Part shown: piece by piece, positions 11,135 to 21,918 of the stretch
Layout: every line of letters begins with the position of its first letter
How positions within the stretch are numbered: the stretch's first letter is position 1
Assembly (NCBI GenBank): GCA_037176885.1
Contig: JAWWNJ010000005.1
Span: forward strand, 2,108,001 to 2,172,000
Source: Favolaschia claudopus
Taxonomy: Eukaryota > Basidiomycota > Agaricomycetes > Agaricales > Mycenaceae
Direction of reading: 5' to 3'
Length of the DNA: 64,000 nucleotides
Program-made: the position numbers and the translations under genes
The notes under the pieces: model-generated
The model's input: only the letters and a program-made list of their open reading frames with translations
The model's database searches: none
What the model was told of the DNA's origin: nothing

Positions 11135-12788
11135 TTTGTGTATGTAGGCGACGCGGAAACGATACGTGGGTCCCCTTGCCTTGTCAGCGCCAGCCTTGAT
11201 AACGAACCGCTTGGCGTGCCAGGGCTCTGCACCCGGGAGCGAGATGTCCGGAAACTGTGAGTATTACTTGCCGCGGTAGAACATGCTGTATGTCTAAATG
11301 AAATTAGCTTTCCAACCAGCAGGTCACCGTGCCGAGAGAATATATTTGAATGGCTTCTACCATGTTGGTGGCGCTATTAGAAGAGCCCGTTCTCCGTTCA
11401 CAGATAGGGTTTGAACGGGAAAAGCTGCTTGGGAAAAGTCGTGGTGATGGTCAGTGACAGAGACGCGTCAAAGCAACGTCAAAGGGAACAGATGATCATT
11501 ACATAACGAGTTGCTCCGCGCCATCGGCCGCGACCAACGGTAGTTGAACTTGAAGGATGAGAATTTCAGAAATTCGACATGCTGATCACAGGAATATTCC
11601 TTCCACGAGTTAGATTCGTGAATCAAGACACGTTGTTCGACACTTCAACCGTTCTATTTGTGCATGTTATTTCGATTGACGGCGTCGGCCCGAAACTGGC
11701 GCAAAAATTCAACATTGAACTTCAGGTGTTTCCTGGTCAAATACCAGCACGCCGCTGAACGCCATCGATTCCAAGGTGAAATGTGGCAAATCACTTGAGA
11801 GGACCACATGCCTCCTACTAGTCTAGGCTCTAAATATATAACGGATCTTAACTTGAGTGAAGTCGTCCCAGCGGCCGCTTTGGAAAATGTCAAACGTAAT
11901 TCCAACGTAATTCGAGAGAATGATGAGCCGATCTATTATAGTATCCTACAATAAAGAACCTTTGCGGAAGGCTAGACTCAGAACTTTTGAGCATTCATCA
12001 AAAATTTTGAACGGAAAAGCGAGGTTGAACAGCGTTGACTGCGTCCAGGAACCCTTGATTTTTCTCCTGGAAAAGAAAATCATCAGCAAGCTTAAATAGC
12101 TTCAAATCCAAGCGTACGAAAGTCTCTGCGAGTCAAGCAAAGTGAGGAGCTCCCAAAATTTTAGAGCAAGGTAGGAGGATTTGTGCTGGCACTACTTACC
12201 CTGGTCGGAAAGCCAGAAGACTGCCAAGCAGTTACGTAAGTTCGAAATCGCGTTTTCTCGCCTCTTTCTGTTGAGGAATGTACTCTGCAGGCGACTATCA
12301 TAGAGATTGTTGGGAGCTGTAGGGAATACGAGCTGATGTCACAATATGTCCGAGCACAGGAAAGTTTTCCCAAAACATCAGATCAAGTTCAAGTTGAACT
12401 GATCAACATCTCACAGCGACAAATAGCGACACCAAATCCCGAATCCAACTGTGATAGAATGCAAATCATCACAGAGTATGTAACGGAAAAAAGTTGAAGC
12501 CCCGAGACTCTCCGTGTTAACGAAATTCCGAAGGGCTGAACTGTGGGACTGTGGTTCCCGTCAACATGAGACTTGAAAGTCTGTATTCTGTGGAGACTGT
12601 GTGTATACTTAGAGCCCATGAATTATGTTGTGTAGCGCAAGGAGCAGTAGAGGCTGAGTTTTGACAGTGTGAATGGATCGTCAGCCTACCCCGGGTGCAA
12701 TCCGATGCACGGTGAATTATTTCCGCTCTTCTCGCTCACCAAATTGCCCGCCCTCATCGTGTATTATTTAATTCGCTCCAACATCGAA
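11135..12788. other. Intergenic, 1.65 kb, no supported gene
   Basis: Only short overlapping frames without family resemblance are found on either strand. The right end is the promoter of the secreted-protein gene. I saw no repeat or RNA gene. Confidence 0.4.
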
Positions 12789-12791
12789 TGC

Positions 12792-12798
12792 TATAAAA
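12792..12798 (+). promoter_or_regulatory. TATA box of small secreted protein gene
   Basis: TATAAAA lies 97 nt upstream of the ATG at 12889, a usual spacing for a TATA box plus a short 5' leader. Confidence 0.5.
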
Positions 12799-12888
12799 GA
12801 GGTCAGCATCGAACGCTTTCAAGCAGCCCACTGGCATTGCAACAGACCGAACTAAACTCACACTTTGATCCAAAAACTACCCGAACAG

Positions 12889-13223
12889 ATGGCTCGCTTC
12901 TTTTCCTCTGCTATCTTCTTGCTCGCCGTCTCCCTTACGGCGGTGAACGCGTGCAAGTGGTGCCAATGCCTCAAGGATGATGGCAGTCACTGCTGTCTCT
13001 ATACTGTACGACTCTCTCAATCGTCTTTCAATTTCTTTTACCTTACTACAATTGTTGTTAGACCGGAAACAGCGACACCGATTGTACCGCCATTTGCCAA
13101 CAAGTGCACGATTCGAGTGGGAATCTGTGCGGAAATTCAGGGTCGCTGAGCTACAAGTGTGCCACGCTGCCGGAGTGCAATGACCGCTCCCACTGCCGCG
13201 AGTCGCATGCTTGCCTGACCTAA
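12889..13223 (+). CDS. Small cysteine-rich secreted protein
   Basis: Exons 12889-13005 and 13062-13223 encode 92 residues. The first 21 residues form a clear signal peptide (MARFFSSAIFLLAVSLTAVNA). The mature part of about 71 residues has twelve cysteines, including CKWCQC at its start, CC, and evenly spaced single Cys after that, so six disulphides are possible. Size, secretion signal and Cys density match fungal effector-like or hydrophobic-surface small secreted proteins, but I recognise no named family and the hydrophobin eight-Cys pattern is not present. A TATA box lies upstream, and the gene stands alone between gene-free stretches. Confidence 0.8.
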
Positions 13224-13842
13224 TTAATATTGGCTGGCTACGAAATCAAGTTGGAAAGGATTCGAAACGAGGAGGGCGGGTGAATGATACTTGTTTAATT
13301 ACGGGAAAGAAGATGTTCAGAGGCTGCCATGAAGCTCTTGTGTGGAAGAGAAATAAAAGTGCGACTTCGGATATCGATAAACGAGATTGGTGCATTGTTG
13401 AATGTTTCTAAGGAGTAAGCCTGAGCGCGGCGACGGCCTAGAGCGTTACGTTTGCCTCACTTGAATGCGACAGAAACAAAGCTAAGGTAGGCTTCTAGCC
13501 ATTGTCGATTCCAGAAGCGACGTTGAAATTTGAACCATGGTTGAAAATATTCGGCCGACGAGGAGTTCCGATCAAGACCGATCATAAAATGGGTTCGCAT
13601 CACCGATGACATCACGCGCTTTGTACGCGTCGCGATCGGACGCGTCTTGTCCTTCTTCCTTCCCTCGTCGACTCACAGCAGGTTCGCAGCGACAATCTGC
13701 TCTTTTTATTTCAGGTTTATAATGCTCGGTCTAGCCTCGCCCTCGTCACTTTCCTAGTCTCTCTAAGACAGACGCTTTAAGTTGCAGCTCGTTCCTCGCT
13801 AGTTACAGCTGTTTCTGCCTCCAGTAGGCAGCCGCTCGCTTT
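13224..13842. other. Intergenic, no gene seen
   Basis: This is the 3' flank of the secreted-protein gene. Nothing coding or repetitive could be supported. Confidence 0.35.
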
Positions 13843-14376
13843 TCACTCGAACTTCGAGAATTGTCCGCTCGTCGCCAACGTCGAAAACGCTTTCAACTTT
13901 GTACATGGCACACAGTCAAGGCTTCCTGTTCCTGGTCTTGAGACCGACGAGCTCCAGTCACTAGGTCTCCAACCTTCGGAGTCCGGACCTACATTGTCGA
14001 CACCCACGGGTTGATATGCGTCTTCTCCCTCGTCTGAACTGAGCCCCTTGCTCCTCTCAAACGAGTCCGCCGGTTTTGCCGAAATCCCCCATTTCGTTCT
14101 CTTCCCGATGCCGACCTCCCCCTCCTTGGCTAAGGAAAGGCTCAGCATATCTCGAGTTTTTTTCTGATATTCGGCATGCGCTCTGCTCCAAACATATTCA
14201 ATCTTTTTGCCGAAGCCGCATATCTTGGTGAGATACTTCTGAATCGTCTTTGGCGCCCTAAAGCTCGTTGTACGCTTCGCGACTTGGAGTTGCAGGATTT
14301 TACCGGATACTATCTCGTCTTTTACTCGCATGTCATTACAGCTGCAACTCAGTGCTCGCCCTCCTTGCCTTCCCAT
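13843..14376 (-). CDS. Doubtful unknown ORF
   Basis: This is a single open frame of 177 codons from an ATG, with unremarkable amino-acid composition and a charged middle. No domain, signal peptide or supporting splice pattern was recognised. It lies divergently upstream of the SLM1-like gene, so it could be a real divergent gene, one exon of one, or chance. Confidence 0.25.
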   Translation of the reverse strand: MGRQGGRALSCSCNDMRVKDEIVSGKILQLQVAKRTTSFRAPKTIQKYLTKICGFGKKIEYVWSRAHAEYQKKTRDMLSLSLAKEGEVGIGKRTKWGISAKPADSFERSKGLSSDEGEDAYQPVGVDNVGPDSEGWRPSDWSSSVSRPGTGSLDCVPCTKLKAFSTLATSGQFSKFE

Positions 14377-14667
14377 TTACCAACCTTGCAACTCTTGCCA
14401 GCCCGCTCCATCACTCGCATATGTGCCATTCCCGTTCCTCTGGGCTCATCCTCCATTATGTCGCTCTGCTTCCCACTAGACCTGCTTTGGACCCAATCCA
14501 TCGCTCAAGCCTCAACGCCAAATCCTCCACGCGAATTTAATCGTGTTGAGTGTTGAGTAGCGTGAGAAGATGACGGTGGTTGACGTCACCCCGGCGCTTG
14601 AAGCCAAGCCACGACTTATTTAAAGCATTGCTCCTCCTCCTCATCCTCATCCACGACGTCCACCACC
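14377..14667. other. Promoter region of SLM1-like gene
   Basis: About 290 nt without a supported gene, containing an A/T-rich TTATTTAAAG around 14620 just upstream of the start codon. Confidence 0.35.
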
Positions 14668-16601
14668 ATGAACCACGAAGGCGCATCTATCTCGCGCGCG
14701 ACGTCCGTCTCCCGCGCCAGCAAGCAGGGCTCGACGATGTCACGGAGCCAGTCTCTCATCAAGAAGAATATCGCACCACACGACCTCCGTCCCTCCGACA
14801 TCCTCATCGAGCGCTTCGTCGCCTGGAAAGCCATCGTCAAGCAGCTCATCGCCTACTTTGAAGGCGTCGCCGACATTCATAACAACACCGCGAAGGAGCT
14901 GACAAAACTCGGCGCCGTCATCCAGGTGCCCTTTCGCGCGGGGAATCAGTTCCTCGGCGAGGGAGGGCTGCAGGACATCTACTACGACGTTCGAGACAAG
15001 ACGCGCTCCATTGCGGACCAGCATGCGAATCTCGGGCGTACCATCGACAGTTCTATCGTTCAGCATCTTCAAAAGCTGCGTACAGAGATCAAGGCGCACA
15101 TAAAGGTAAGGTTAATTCGTTTCAGCGACGCCATGTACCAACTTCTCCCCAGAACGTCCAAAACGACACCGGCAAACTCGCCACCAACGTCGCCAAAGAG
15201 CGCGAACTCTCCACACGCCTCATCTCCGACCTCGCCAGCGGCATCTCCAACTTCAAAAACACCCCCATGGCCGTAACCAGCAAGACCGACCCGTGCGTCC
15301 CCGTCTATCCTCTCTTATCCTCTCTAACCCGCTACCCCTAGCTATGTCGCCAACGCCGCCGTCGTCCGTCAACTCACCAAACAAGTCCACGAAGAAAACC
15401 TTCTCCAAAAATCCATCATCATCATGCAACAAAACAGCGCCCACTTCGAAGAAGGCATCGTCCGCGCCATCCAATCCGCCTGGCAGACCTACGACGAGTG
15501 GCAGGCCCGCATGGGCGCCTCCATCGCCTCCACCCACACAGACCTCACCGCCCACATGGCGTCCCTCGCCCCCGACCGCGAGTGGCTCGCGTTCTCCGGC
15601 CGCTCGGACCACCTCCTCGACCCCGAGACGCCGCTGCGCAACCCCATGACGGTGATGTACCCGAGTAAAGAGGACCCGAGCGTCTTGCCTGTGCATACGG
15701 GGTTGATGGAGCGGAAGAAGCGGTATACGAGGACGTACAGGGAGAGTTTCTTCGTGCTCACTGCCGCGGGGTTCCTGCATGAGTATGGGAGCAGCGATCC
15801 GATGGCGCCGAATGGACGCGAGCCGCTTTTCAGCTTGTTTTTGCCCATGTGTACGCTGGGCCCGCCGAGCGGGGCGAGCGCCAAGTCGCACAAGTTCCAT
15901 ATCGAGGGGCGGAAGGACGGGAGCGGGACGACCAAGGGCGGGAGTGTCCGAAGGAGTCTCAGTATTGGGCGGCTTGGGGGGAGTGACCATGCGTGGAGCT
16001 TCCGCGCGCGGAGTAGGGAGGATATGATGGAGTGGTGGAATGATATCAGGATGTTGTGTGCGAGGTATCTTGTGGCGAGCGAGCAGATGGAGAGGAGTGG
16101 GCCGGTGGCGGCGGCGGTGAGGGCGGCGGGGTATGTTAGTGAGGATGAGGAGGGGGAGGGGGAGACGGATGATGAAGGGAGTAGTGTTGAGGAGGAGGAG
16201 GATGGGGATCTGGAGTATGTGGATGCGGCGGCGGATGTGGAGCCGCCGAGTTATTCGAATCCGAGGCATTCGATGGAGATCGGCGCGAACGGGTATCCGG
16301 TAAGTCTTCTGTCTTTTATTCTTCGCCTGTGCTCTTTTCTTTTTGAATCTTGGCGACGATTCATTCACCTTACTTATGCTTTTGCTTTTCCTCTCAGATC
16401 GAGAAGAAAGGACACGGACGCCAGCCTTCCCAAGGGGACGGCGCGAATCTCTCTCGCAGGCCGAGCAAGCGGCAGCAAGAGAAGGCGCCGGAGGGGAAAC
16501 CTCCCCATGCTGCCGGTGAGGACGGCGCCGCTGCTCCTGCTGCTAACGACGAAGTCAAGTCGATGCCCGGGGGCGAGAGTCGGTTTATGGAAAACGTGTA
16601 A
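14668..16601 (+). CDS. slm1: SLM1/SLM2-like PH-domain protein (TORC2 effector)
   Basis: Four exons, 14668-15105, 15153-15292, 15342-16299 and 16398-16601, encode 579 residues with all phases in agreement. After a Ser-rich N-terminus, residues about 50-280 form a helical F-BAR-like region: LRPSDILIERFVAWKAIVKQ, then a long amphipathic stretch ending in SAHFEEGIVRAIQSAWQTYD. A PH domain follows at about 295-445, from VMYPSKEDPSVLPVHTGLME to AWSFRARSREDMMEWWNDIR. An acidic Glu/Asp-rich linker and a basic tail end it. In yeast, Slm1/2 bind PI(4,5)P2 and pass membrane-tension signals to TORC2; that role is inferred by homology. A 371-codon open frame on the opposite strand is a GC-rich shadow. Confidence 0.85.
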
Positions 16602-16905
16602 TGGCTGAATGCACAGGCAAAGAGAAGGACCGCTGCTCGCGGTGTATGAGAAGGGCTTCAATTCGCATTCGATTTCTTTCGTTACTTTTTCGACCACTGT
16701 ATGATATTCACTACTTGTTTGGATTAAACGCTACTGTATCATCGGTTTATGTACCTTTTCCCTTGTGGACTCGATGCTCGTTTCCTATTGTAGATCGTGA
16801 ATCACATTATTAGTTTCTCGTATCGTACACCGTCTCTCGGTTTTTGACGCACGAGCCTCCTACATCGTATCCCCCAAACCCCTCTTTCCGCACAATCCGT
16901 CTTTC
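16602..16905. other. Convergent 3' flanks
   Basis: About 300 nt between the SLM1-like gene (plus) and the carboxylesterase gene (minus). Only 3' untranslated and terminator sequence is expected and no gene is visible. Confidence 0.4.
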
Positions 16906-19489
16906 TCATCGAGAATTAAAGACCCGACACCTCTCCCTATCAGGCATCCCCACCCGCGTCCCTACACCCGGATACTCCAACTCCGCCACCGCAGGCCTCT
17001 CCTTCGTATACCTCTTCCACCGCCACCTCCCCACCACCTCCGCCGTGCTATCGTACCCCCTCGCCTTGAGGTACGCAAGAGGGGGATTTGGATTGCCCGT
17101 ACGCGCAAAGGCGGCCCACATATCTTGGATGAGGGTGGTGTAGTGTATGTCGCGCGGGTTGCGCACGGGCTGCGCGAAGATGTGGTAGGTGCCGAAGACT
17201 TCGTAGAGGTCGCCGGAGTGGCAGCGGTAGTAGGGAGGTTCGGTGTTCCCGACGGGGAAGGTGCAGAGGTTGTAGGGGTTGTAGTAGGAGAGCGCGTAGC
17301 CGCGGTGCATCTCGTAGACGTATCTGAGGAAGGTAAGGTAGGGTTAGCGTTAGCTCGAATCGCAAAGTGGGAGGAGGAGGAGGACGTACAGGGAGGGGAA
17401 AGTGTTGGCGGCTGCCGCTGCAGTGATCATCTCCTCCGCGCCGCATGTTAAGAGGAAGTCGGTGAAGACGTTTATCGTCGCGTTATCTGCATGGAGTAGA
17501 GTTAATACCGTGTCATGATACCAGGCTAGACGGGAAACCAAACGCACAAGGGGTGAAGCTCTCCGAGATATTCCACAGTCCAGAAGCTTCAATCTTATTT
17601 CCCAGCTCCTGTCCGACGATAACGCCGGGATTGAAGTCTGTCATGTTGGGAGCTATGGACGTCCCGAGGAGCCTGTACATGAATCGTCAGCGAGGCAGAT
17701 CTGGCGGGCAGGCTATGGAGAGACGAACGATTGACCCTCGTCGGGCATGAACCCCGCCATATACGCCACACTATTGACCCCTCCCGGTCCTTGATTCACT
17801 TGGGTTATGGTATCGTCGGGGACGTAAACGCCGTCCACCACGCCTGACCACGACGTGACGGTGTTGGTGATATTCAAGATGGTTTCCGCGGGGAGGGCTT
17901 GTAGGCAGGCGAGGCGTTCGACGCCGGTGGAGTTGCAGTACTGGTTGAGGGTCGGGACTGTATCGTCATATCAATGAAGTTGTTAGGAAGGACAGTACAT
18001 CAGTAGGTGGGAGCGAGAAACTCACCGACCGCAGCCGCAGCAGCGGTATAATTCTGCACAGGACCACCGCCACCCGACTGCGATATCGCAGCTGAAAACA
18101 GACCCTTGGCTTTGAGCGTCTTCACAAGCTCAATAACGGACGACCCGCCAGCTGACTGCCCAAATATCATAACGCGATTTGGATCCCCACCAAACGCCGC
18201 GATATTGTCGTGCGTCCATTGAAGAGCTGCGACTTTATCTGCGATGGCGAAATTGCCTTTGATAGTGTCGTCGATGCCTAGGTAGCCGAAGATGTTGAGG
18301 CGGTGGTCGATGGTGACTACGACCGAGTCGGTGCGGGAGACGAGGCTTCCGCCGTCGAAGGTGGCGTCTTCGCCGGTGCCTTGGGTGTTTCCGCCGCCGT
18401 GGATCCAGAAGAGGACGGGTTTGAGGGCTGGCGCAGATTTGCCGGGCTTGTTGGAGGAGGGGATGTACGGTGTGAATATGTGCAGGGTCAAGCTGTGAGG
18501 TGTCCTTCAATACGAGCGCCAGCAAGCACATTCGCGTTTGGAAAACTGACCAGTCTTCACTATTCCCCCAAGGCATGAGACCGAATTCGTTGCTCCCGAA
18601 GTATCCATATTGCAGGCAAACGGGTTTGACTGAATATGGAGACAATGAGCGACAATCGTTAGGGATGAAATCAAGACGAACAAAAAGTGGCGTCAACGGC
18701 TGTGCCGTTCCAGGGCTGCGGATACTGAAAACGTAGGGGCCCGACCGGTGGTTGGGCATACGGAACGCCCATGAACCGGAACGTCAGGTGGTCGCGTGTC
18801 CTGCGGTCAGACGATGCTTCGTGGGCAGAAAATACAATTGTAAGGAAGACGGAGGGCCTACCCCGTGTATGTGACGCCATTAGATTTCACAGTGGTTCTC
18901 GGAGATGAGGAGAAATCGGTATCGACCTTTGTGGTGTGGGGGGCGGAATTATCGGTATCGACCTTTGTGGTGTGGGGGGCGGAATTCGTGCAGAGGAATT
19001 GGAGTTTCTCGTGCGGATTTGTTCTAGTCGTACCTAGCGGGGCAACAGAAGAAGGCTGCCGACCCTTTTCACCAGAAGAGATCCAATATCTGGTCGTTGG
19101 AGTGGCGTCCTTCAAATATTCGAGGTACGTGAATTGTTTCGTGAGGCTACGAGATGAAAAGTGAGGGAGCTGCAGATGATGAGCAGAATCGAGACTTACA
19201 ATTTGAGGGACGCATGGCTCAGCAGAGTTTCGTTGTTGGCCTTGCATGTCGCTAACGCGTCGTCGTAAGATGCTGCTTCGTGGAAAAGCAAGGCGCTGGG
19301 GAGATTTCCATAATTCTACATCGTTGAGGCGTCAGATTGTCTCAACGAGCTTCCAGGGAATCAACGTACCGTCCAATTTCTATCGTTCTGAAAGAGTAGA
19401 GACACGCCTGGGTCGCCCTTTGCGCACGCGGACGTGCTGAACGCGACGAGAACGAGGGCGACTGAGATTCGAAAGTAAAGCAGCGTCAT
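16906..19489 (-). CDS. Secreted type-B carboxylesterase/lipase with N-terminal lectin-like extension
   Basis: Ten minus-strand exons: 19370-19489, 19200-19315, 18862-19146, 18682-18800, 18551-18629, 18026-18492, 17729-17957, 17548-17672, 17390-17486 and 16906-17323, encoding 684 residues with every phase consistent. A signal peptide (MTLLYFRISVALVLVAFSTS) is followed by about 120 residues resembling the C-type-lectin-like extension seen on some mushroom carboxylesterases (LLFHEAASYDDALATCKANN ... LCTNSAP). The alpha/beta-hydrolase part then shows FMGVPYAQPPVGPLRF, SEDCLTLHIFTPY, FWIHGGG, the nucleophile elbow FGQSAGGSS and a probable catalytic His in VFGTYHIF. The elbow has Gln where most relatives have Glu (GESAG). 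A 12-residue segment is tandemly duplicated within the extension. It probably hydrolyses acyl esters outside the cell. Confidence 0.88.
18915..18986. repeat. 36-bp exact tandem duplication in carboxylesterase exon 3
   Basis: Two identical adjacent 36-bp units (18915-18950, 18951-18986) duplicate the residues NSAPHTTKVDTD in frame. Confidence 0.9.
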
Positions 19490-20241
19490 GAGAGAGGCTG
19501 AGTGGTGGGTCCCTCATCGCCATGGCTTATATGCGTCGGGGCGGGTCATGAGGGCCACTTGGGGTATATTTTTCTACCGGAAAAGTTGCGAGCAAACACC
19601 AGTGCGTGGCCCGGGATGTGCGATCAGCCGCTCCAAGGAACAACATCCCTCTGAGTTCCTGAGCTCGTAAACTACTGATTCGGTTGAGAATGAGGGAAGA
19701 GACGGTGCAAGTGGATTGACCCCAGACCAGAGCTTCGACTGGGACTCGGAAAAAAAAGACAGAAAAACAGAATTTCTGGCAAGTTGGATCTTGACCATGT
19801 GACTGATCGGACGGTCGGACTCTTATCCAGGAAGCTCCTCGTCGGCCGAAACTTGACTCCAACCTTGGTTCAACTTTTCAACTGCTCCAGAAAAAAAAAT
19901 CCAGTCCGAAATGGCTTGATATGTCATGAAAGAGATTATAGGGCTTAAGATTACTTAACACTGAAAGCACCCGAGTCTTTACTCTCCTTCAATAGCTTCA
20001 ATACTTACATAGTGAACATGTTCCAACTTCGCTGTCGGATACTTCATTTATCGAAACGAAGCCTTCAATTCTCAGAGCCCATGCTAGGCTTGCTAGAATA
20101 AGGTATTCACACAAACTTTTGATAGTTATTCTGATGTACAGCGGGTAGCAACAGACTTCGTCAACGTCACGATTTTGCTCTTCTCAGCGGTCTAATAAGA
20201 TTCCCATTGAACATCAAGGCAAATCACAACACACCACCTAC
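19490..20241. other. Intergenic, no gene seen
   Basis: This is the upstream region of the carboxylesterase gene and the 3' flank of the lectin gene. It is A/T-rich around 19880-20180 and no frame of interest was found. Confidence 0.4.
19526..19531 (-). promoter_or_regulatory. Possible TATA box of carboxylesterase gene
   Basis: TATAAG on the minus strand lies about 37 nt upstream of the start codon, which would leave a very short leader. Confidence 0.3.
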
Positions 20242-20541
20242 TCAAGCCTTCTCAAGTCTCCCATTATCATTCTTCACGATCCTATCAAGATCGATCGTCG
20301 CCGCATGGTACGTCCCATCCTCCCTTCGCAAAGTCGCCACCAGCGTCGTATGGTTCAGCCCGCAGATTCCGGACGACTCGTGGAAATGCTTGCCATAGAC
20401 GTCAAATTGGCCGTCGCGGTTCCCGAGGATGTGGTCGAGGTTGAGCTCGGAGTTGTGCAGGTTTCCGTGGCGGTCCTGGCACTGCGCGTGGAGGACGGTG
20501 TCGACGAGGCGGAAGTTGTGACTGCTCTCGGCAAAAGACAT
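20242..20541 (-). CDS. Cyanovirin-N homology (CVNH) domain lectin
   Basis: A single exon encodes 99 residues from ATG at 20541; an upstream ATG in frame is possible but follows a likely intron end (TTTCACGCAG). The whole protein is one CVNH domain made of two repeats. The first contains SELNLDHILGNRDGQFDVYG and the second TLRREDGTYHAATIDLD, followed by NDNGRL. Fungal CVNH proteins are small mannose-binding lectins. No signal peptide is visible, which suggests a cytosolic protein or unconventional export, as in several fungal relatives. The assignment rests on the repeated L-(D/N)-L-(D/N)-x-x-(I/L)-x-N-x-(D/N)-G pattern. Confidence 0.85.
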   Translation of the reverse strand: MSFAESSHNFRLVDTVLHAQCQDRHGNLHNSELNLDHILGNRDGQFDVYGKHFHESSGICGLNHTTLVATLRREDGTYHAATIDLDRIVKNDNGRLEKA

Positions 20542-21918
20542 GGCTGCGTGAAAGGGAAGTATGCGCATGTTAGCAGGATGAAAACTCGGAGGTCGGGGAG
20601 TGAGAAATGCTCACTTGGTGTGCGATGAACAAAGCTTGTAAGTAGGTGAAATGAAGGAGATAGTTGTTCTGAGGAAACAAACCCACATCCCCCGCTCCTT
20701 ATATACCATGCTGCATTCCCAACTAATCAATTTTCGGCGCTGACGGTAGGAAGGTGGAATGTCAGGATTGAATAGGTTTCTCGGGCGGTGCGGGCGTTGT
20801 TGACGGAAGAGCTAGTTTCGAATCTCTGAGTTGTGAACATCAGCGCTCGGGGGACGCCGTCCTGCGTGCGAGGCGTGCCAAGTTCGCGGTTGGGCTCAAG
20901 ATAGATTGGGCACCTGAATAGAATGGTGGTTTCCGTGGGGTAGAATAGGGCTGGACGAGAAAGAGCTCGCCCATTATGAAGAGACAGAATCATTTCTTGA
21001 AGATTGCAATTCAGGCCCCTGATATGCGTCCGAAAAACAGGCTCAGGCGTTAAACATTGTCGTGTAAGGTCGGACGTCCGACCTTTCTCAACGATTCCAC
21101 AAATGATGTCGCCGTCTTCCGTCGCGCTATCGATTCCACCGCCGATCAAAGAGTAATAATAAAATCAGGAGTAACAGCTTCAATGTCACCTAGAGCCATT
21201 GAATAAGGTCCAAAATCATTGAAGGCCCAGACTGGTGTATGTGCTAGTCTCTCCTAGACAGACGCTCTATGTATTTGAGCTCGGTGCCCTCGTATGTATG
21301 TGCGTACCATAGTTGAGTCTGTGTGCGTGCGTGGAGGATGGGAAACATCTGCCAGGTTCGACTCTTGGAACCGAATTGAAATAGCTAAGTATGGGTGCCG
21401 CTCGACACCGATATGATTCAGCCCAGTCAAGATGATCATGACGAGAGCCCTCAGACATCTTCTCAACGAGATACTTAAGAGGGATTCTCCATGCTTTCAC
21501 TCGACAAAAAAGACGCAACCTCAATCACTGACAGTTGACTGCGGCAATATTTCGGTTACGAATTTGTCCGCAAGGACAGTGGGGGAAGAGACCTGTATCG
21601 AGATCAGAGTTTGTTGAAAGTTAGGAAACATCCCAACCGTTAGACGCAAGGTTTGGTAGCCCTCTCCTCCGTTAAATTTACATGCCTAGAATTTATTTTC
21701 TAGTTTTTCAGGTTTCTGTGTTCCATCCAAGCAACGCCATGAGCTCGTTTGTCAGTGAGAATCGACGTTGGGAAGAAGCCTGAGAGGCAGATATGAATCA
21801 ACACGTGATCACTGACTAAGATCGCGGGAAGCAAACAAGCCAGCACATCGAAACTTGGTCCCGACCACCACCAGCACCAGCAACTCCGACGACGTCCACA
21901 ACGTTCAGCAACCCAGCA
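20542..21918. other. Intergenic, 1.4 kb, no supported gene
   Basis: Short frames on both strands lack domains. This region holds the promoters of the lectin gene (left) and the RRM gene (right). Confidence 0.4.

Noticed and set aside
15253..16368. 371-codon open frame antisense to the SLM1-like gene
   Set aside because: It mirrors GC-rich coding sequence with clear PH-domain motifs on the plus strand; its product is Arg/Pro/Leu low-complexity with no domain.
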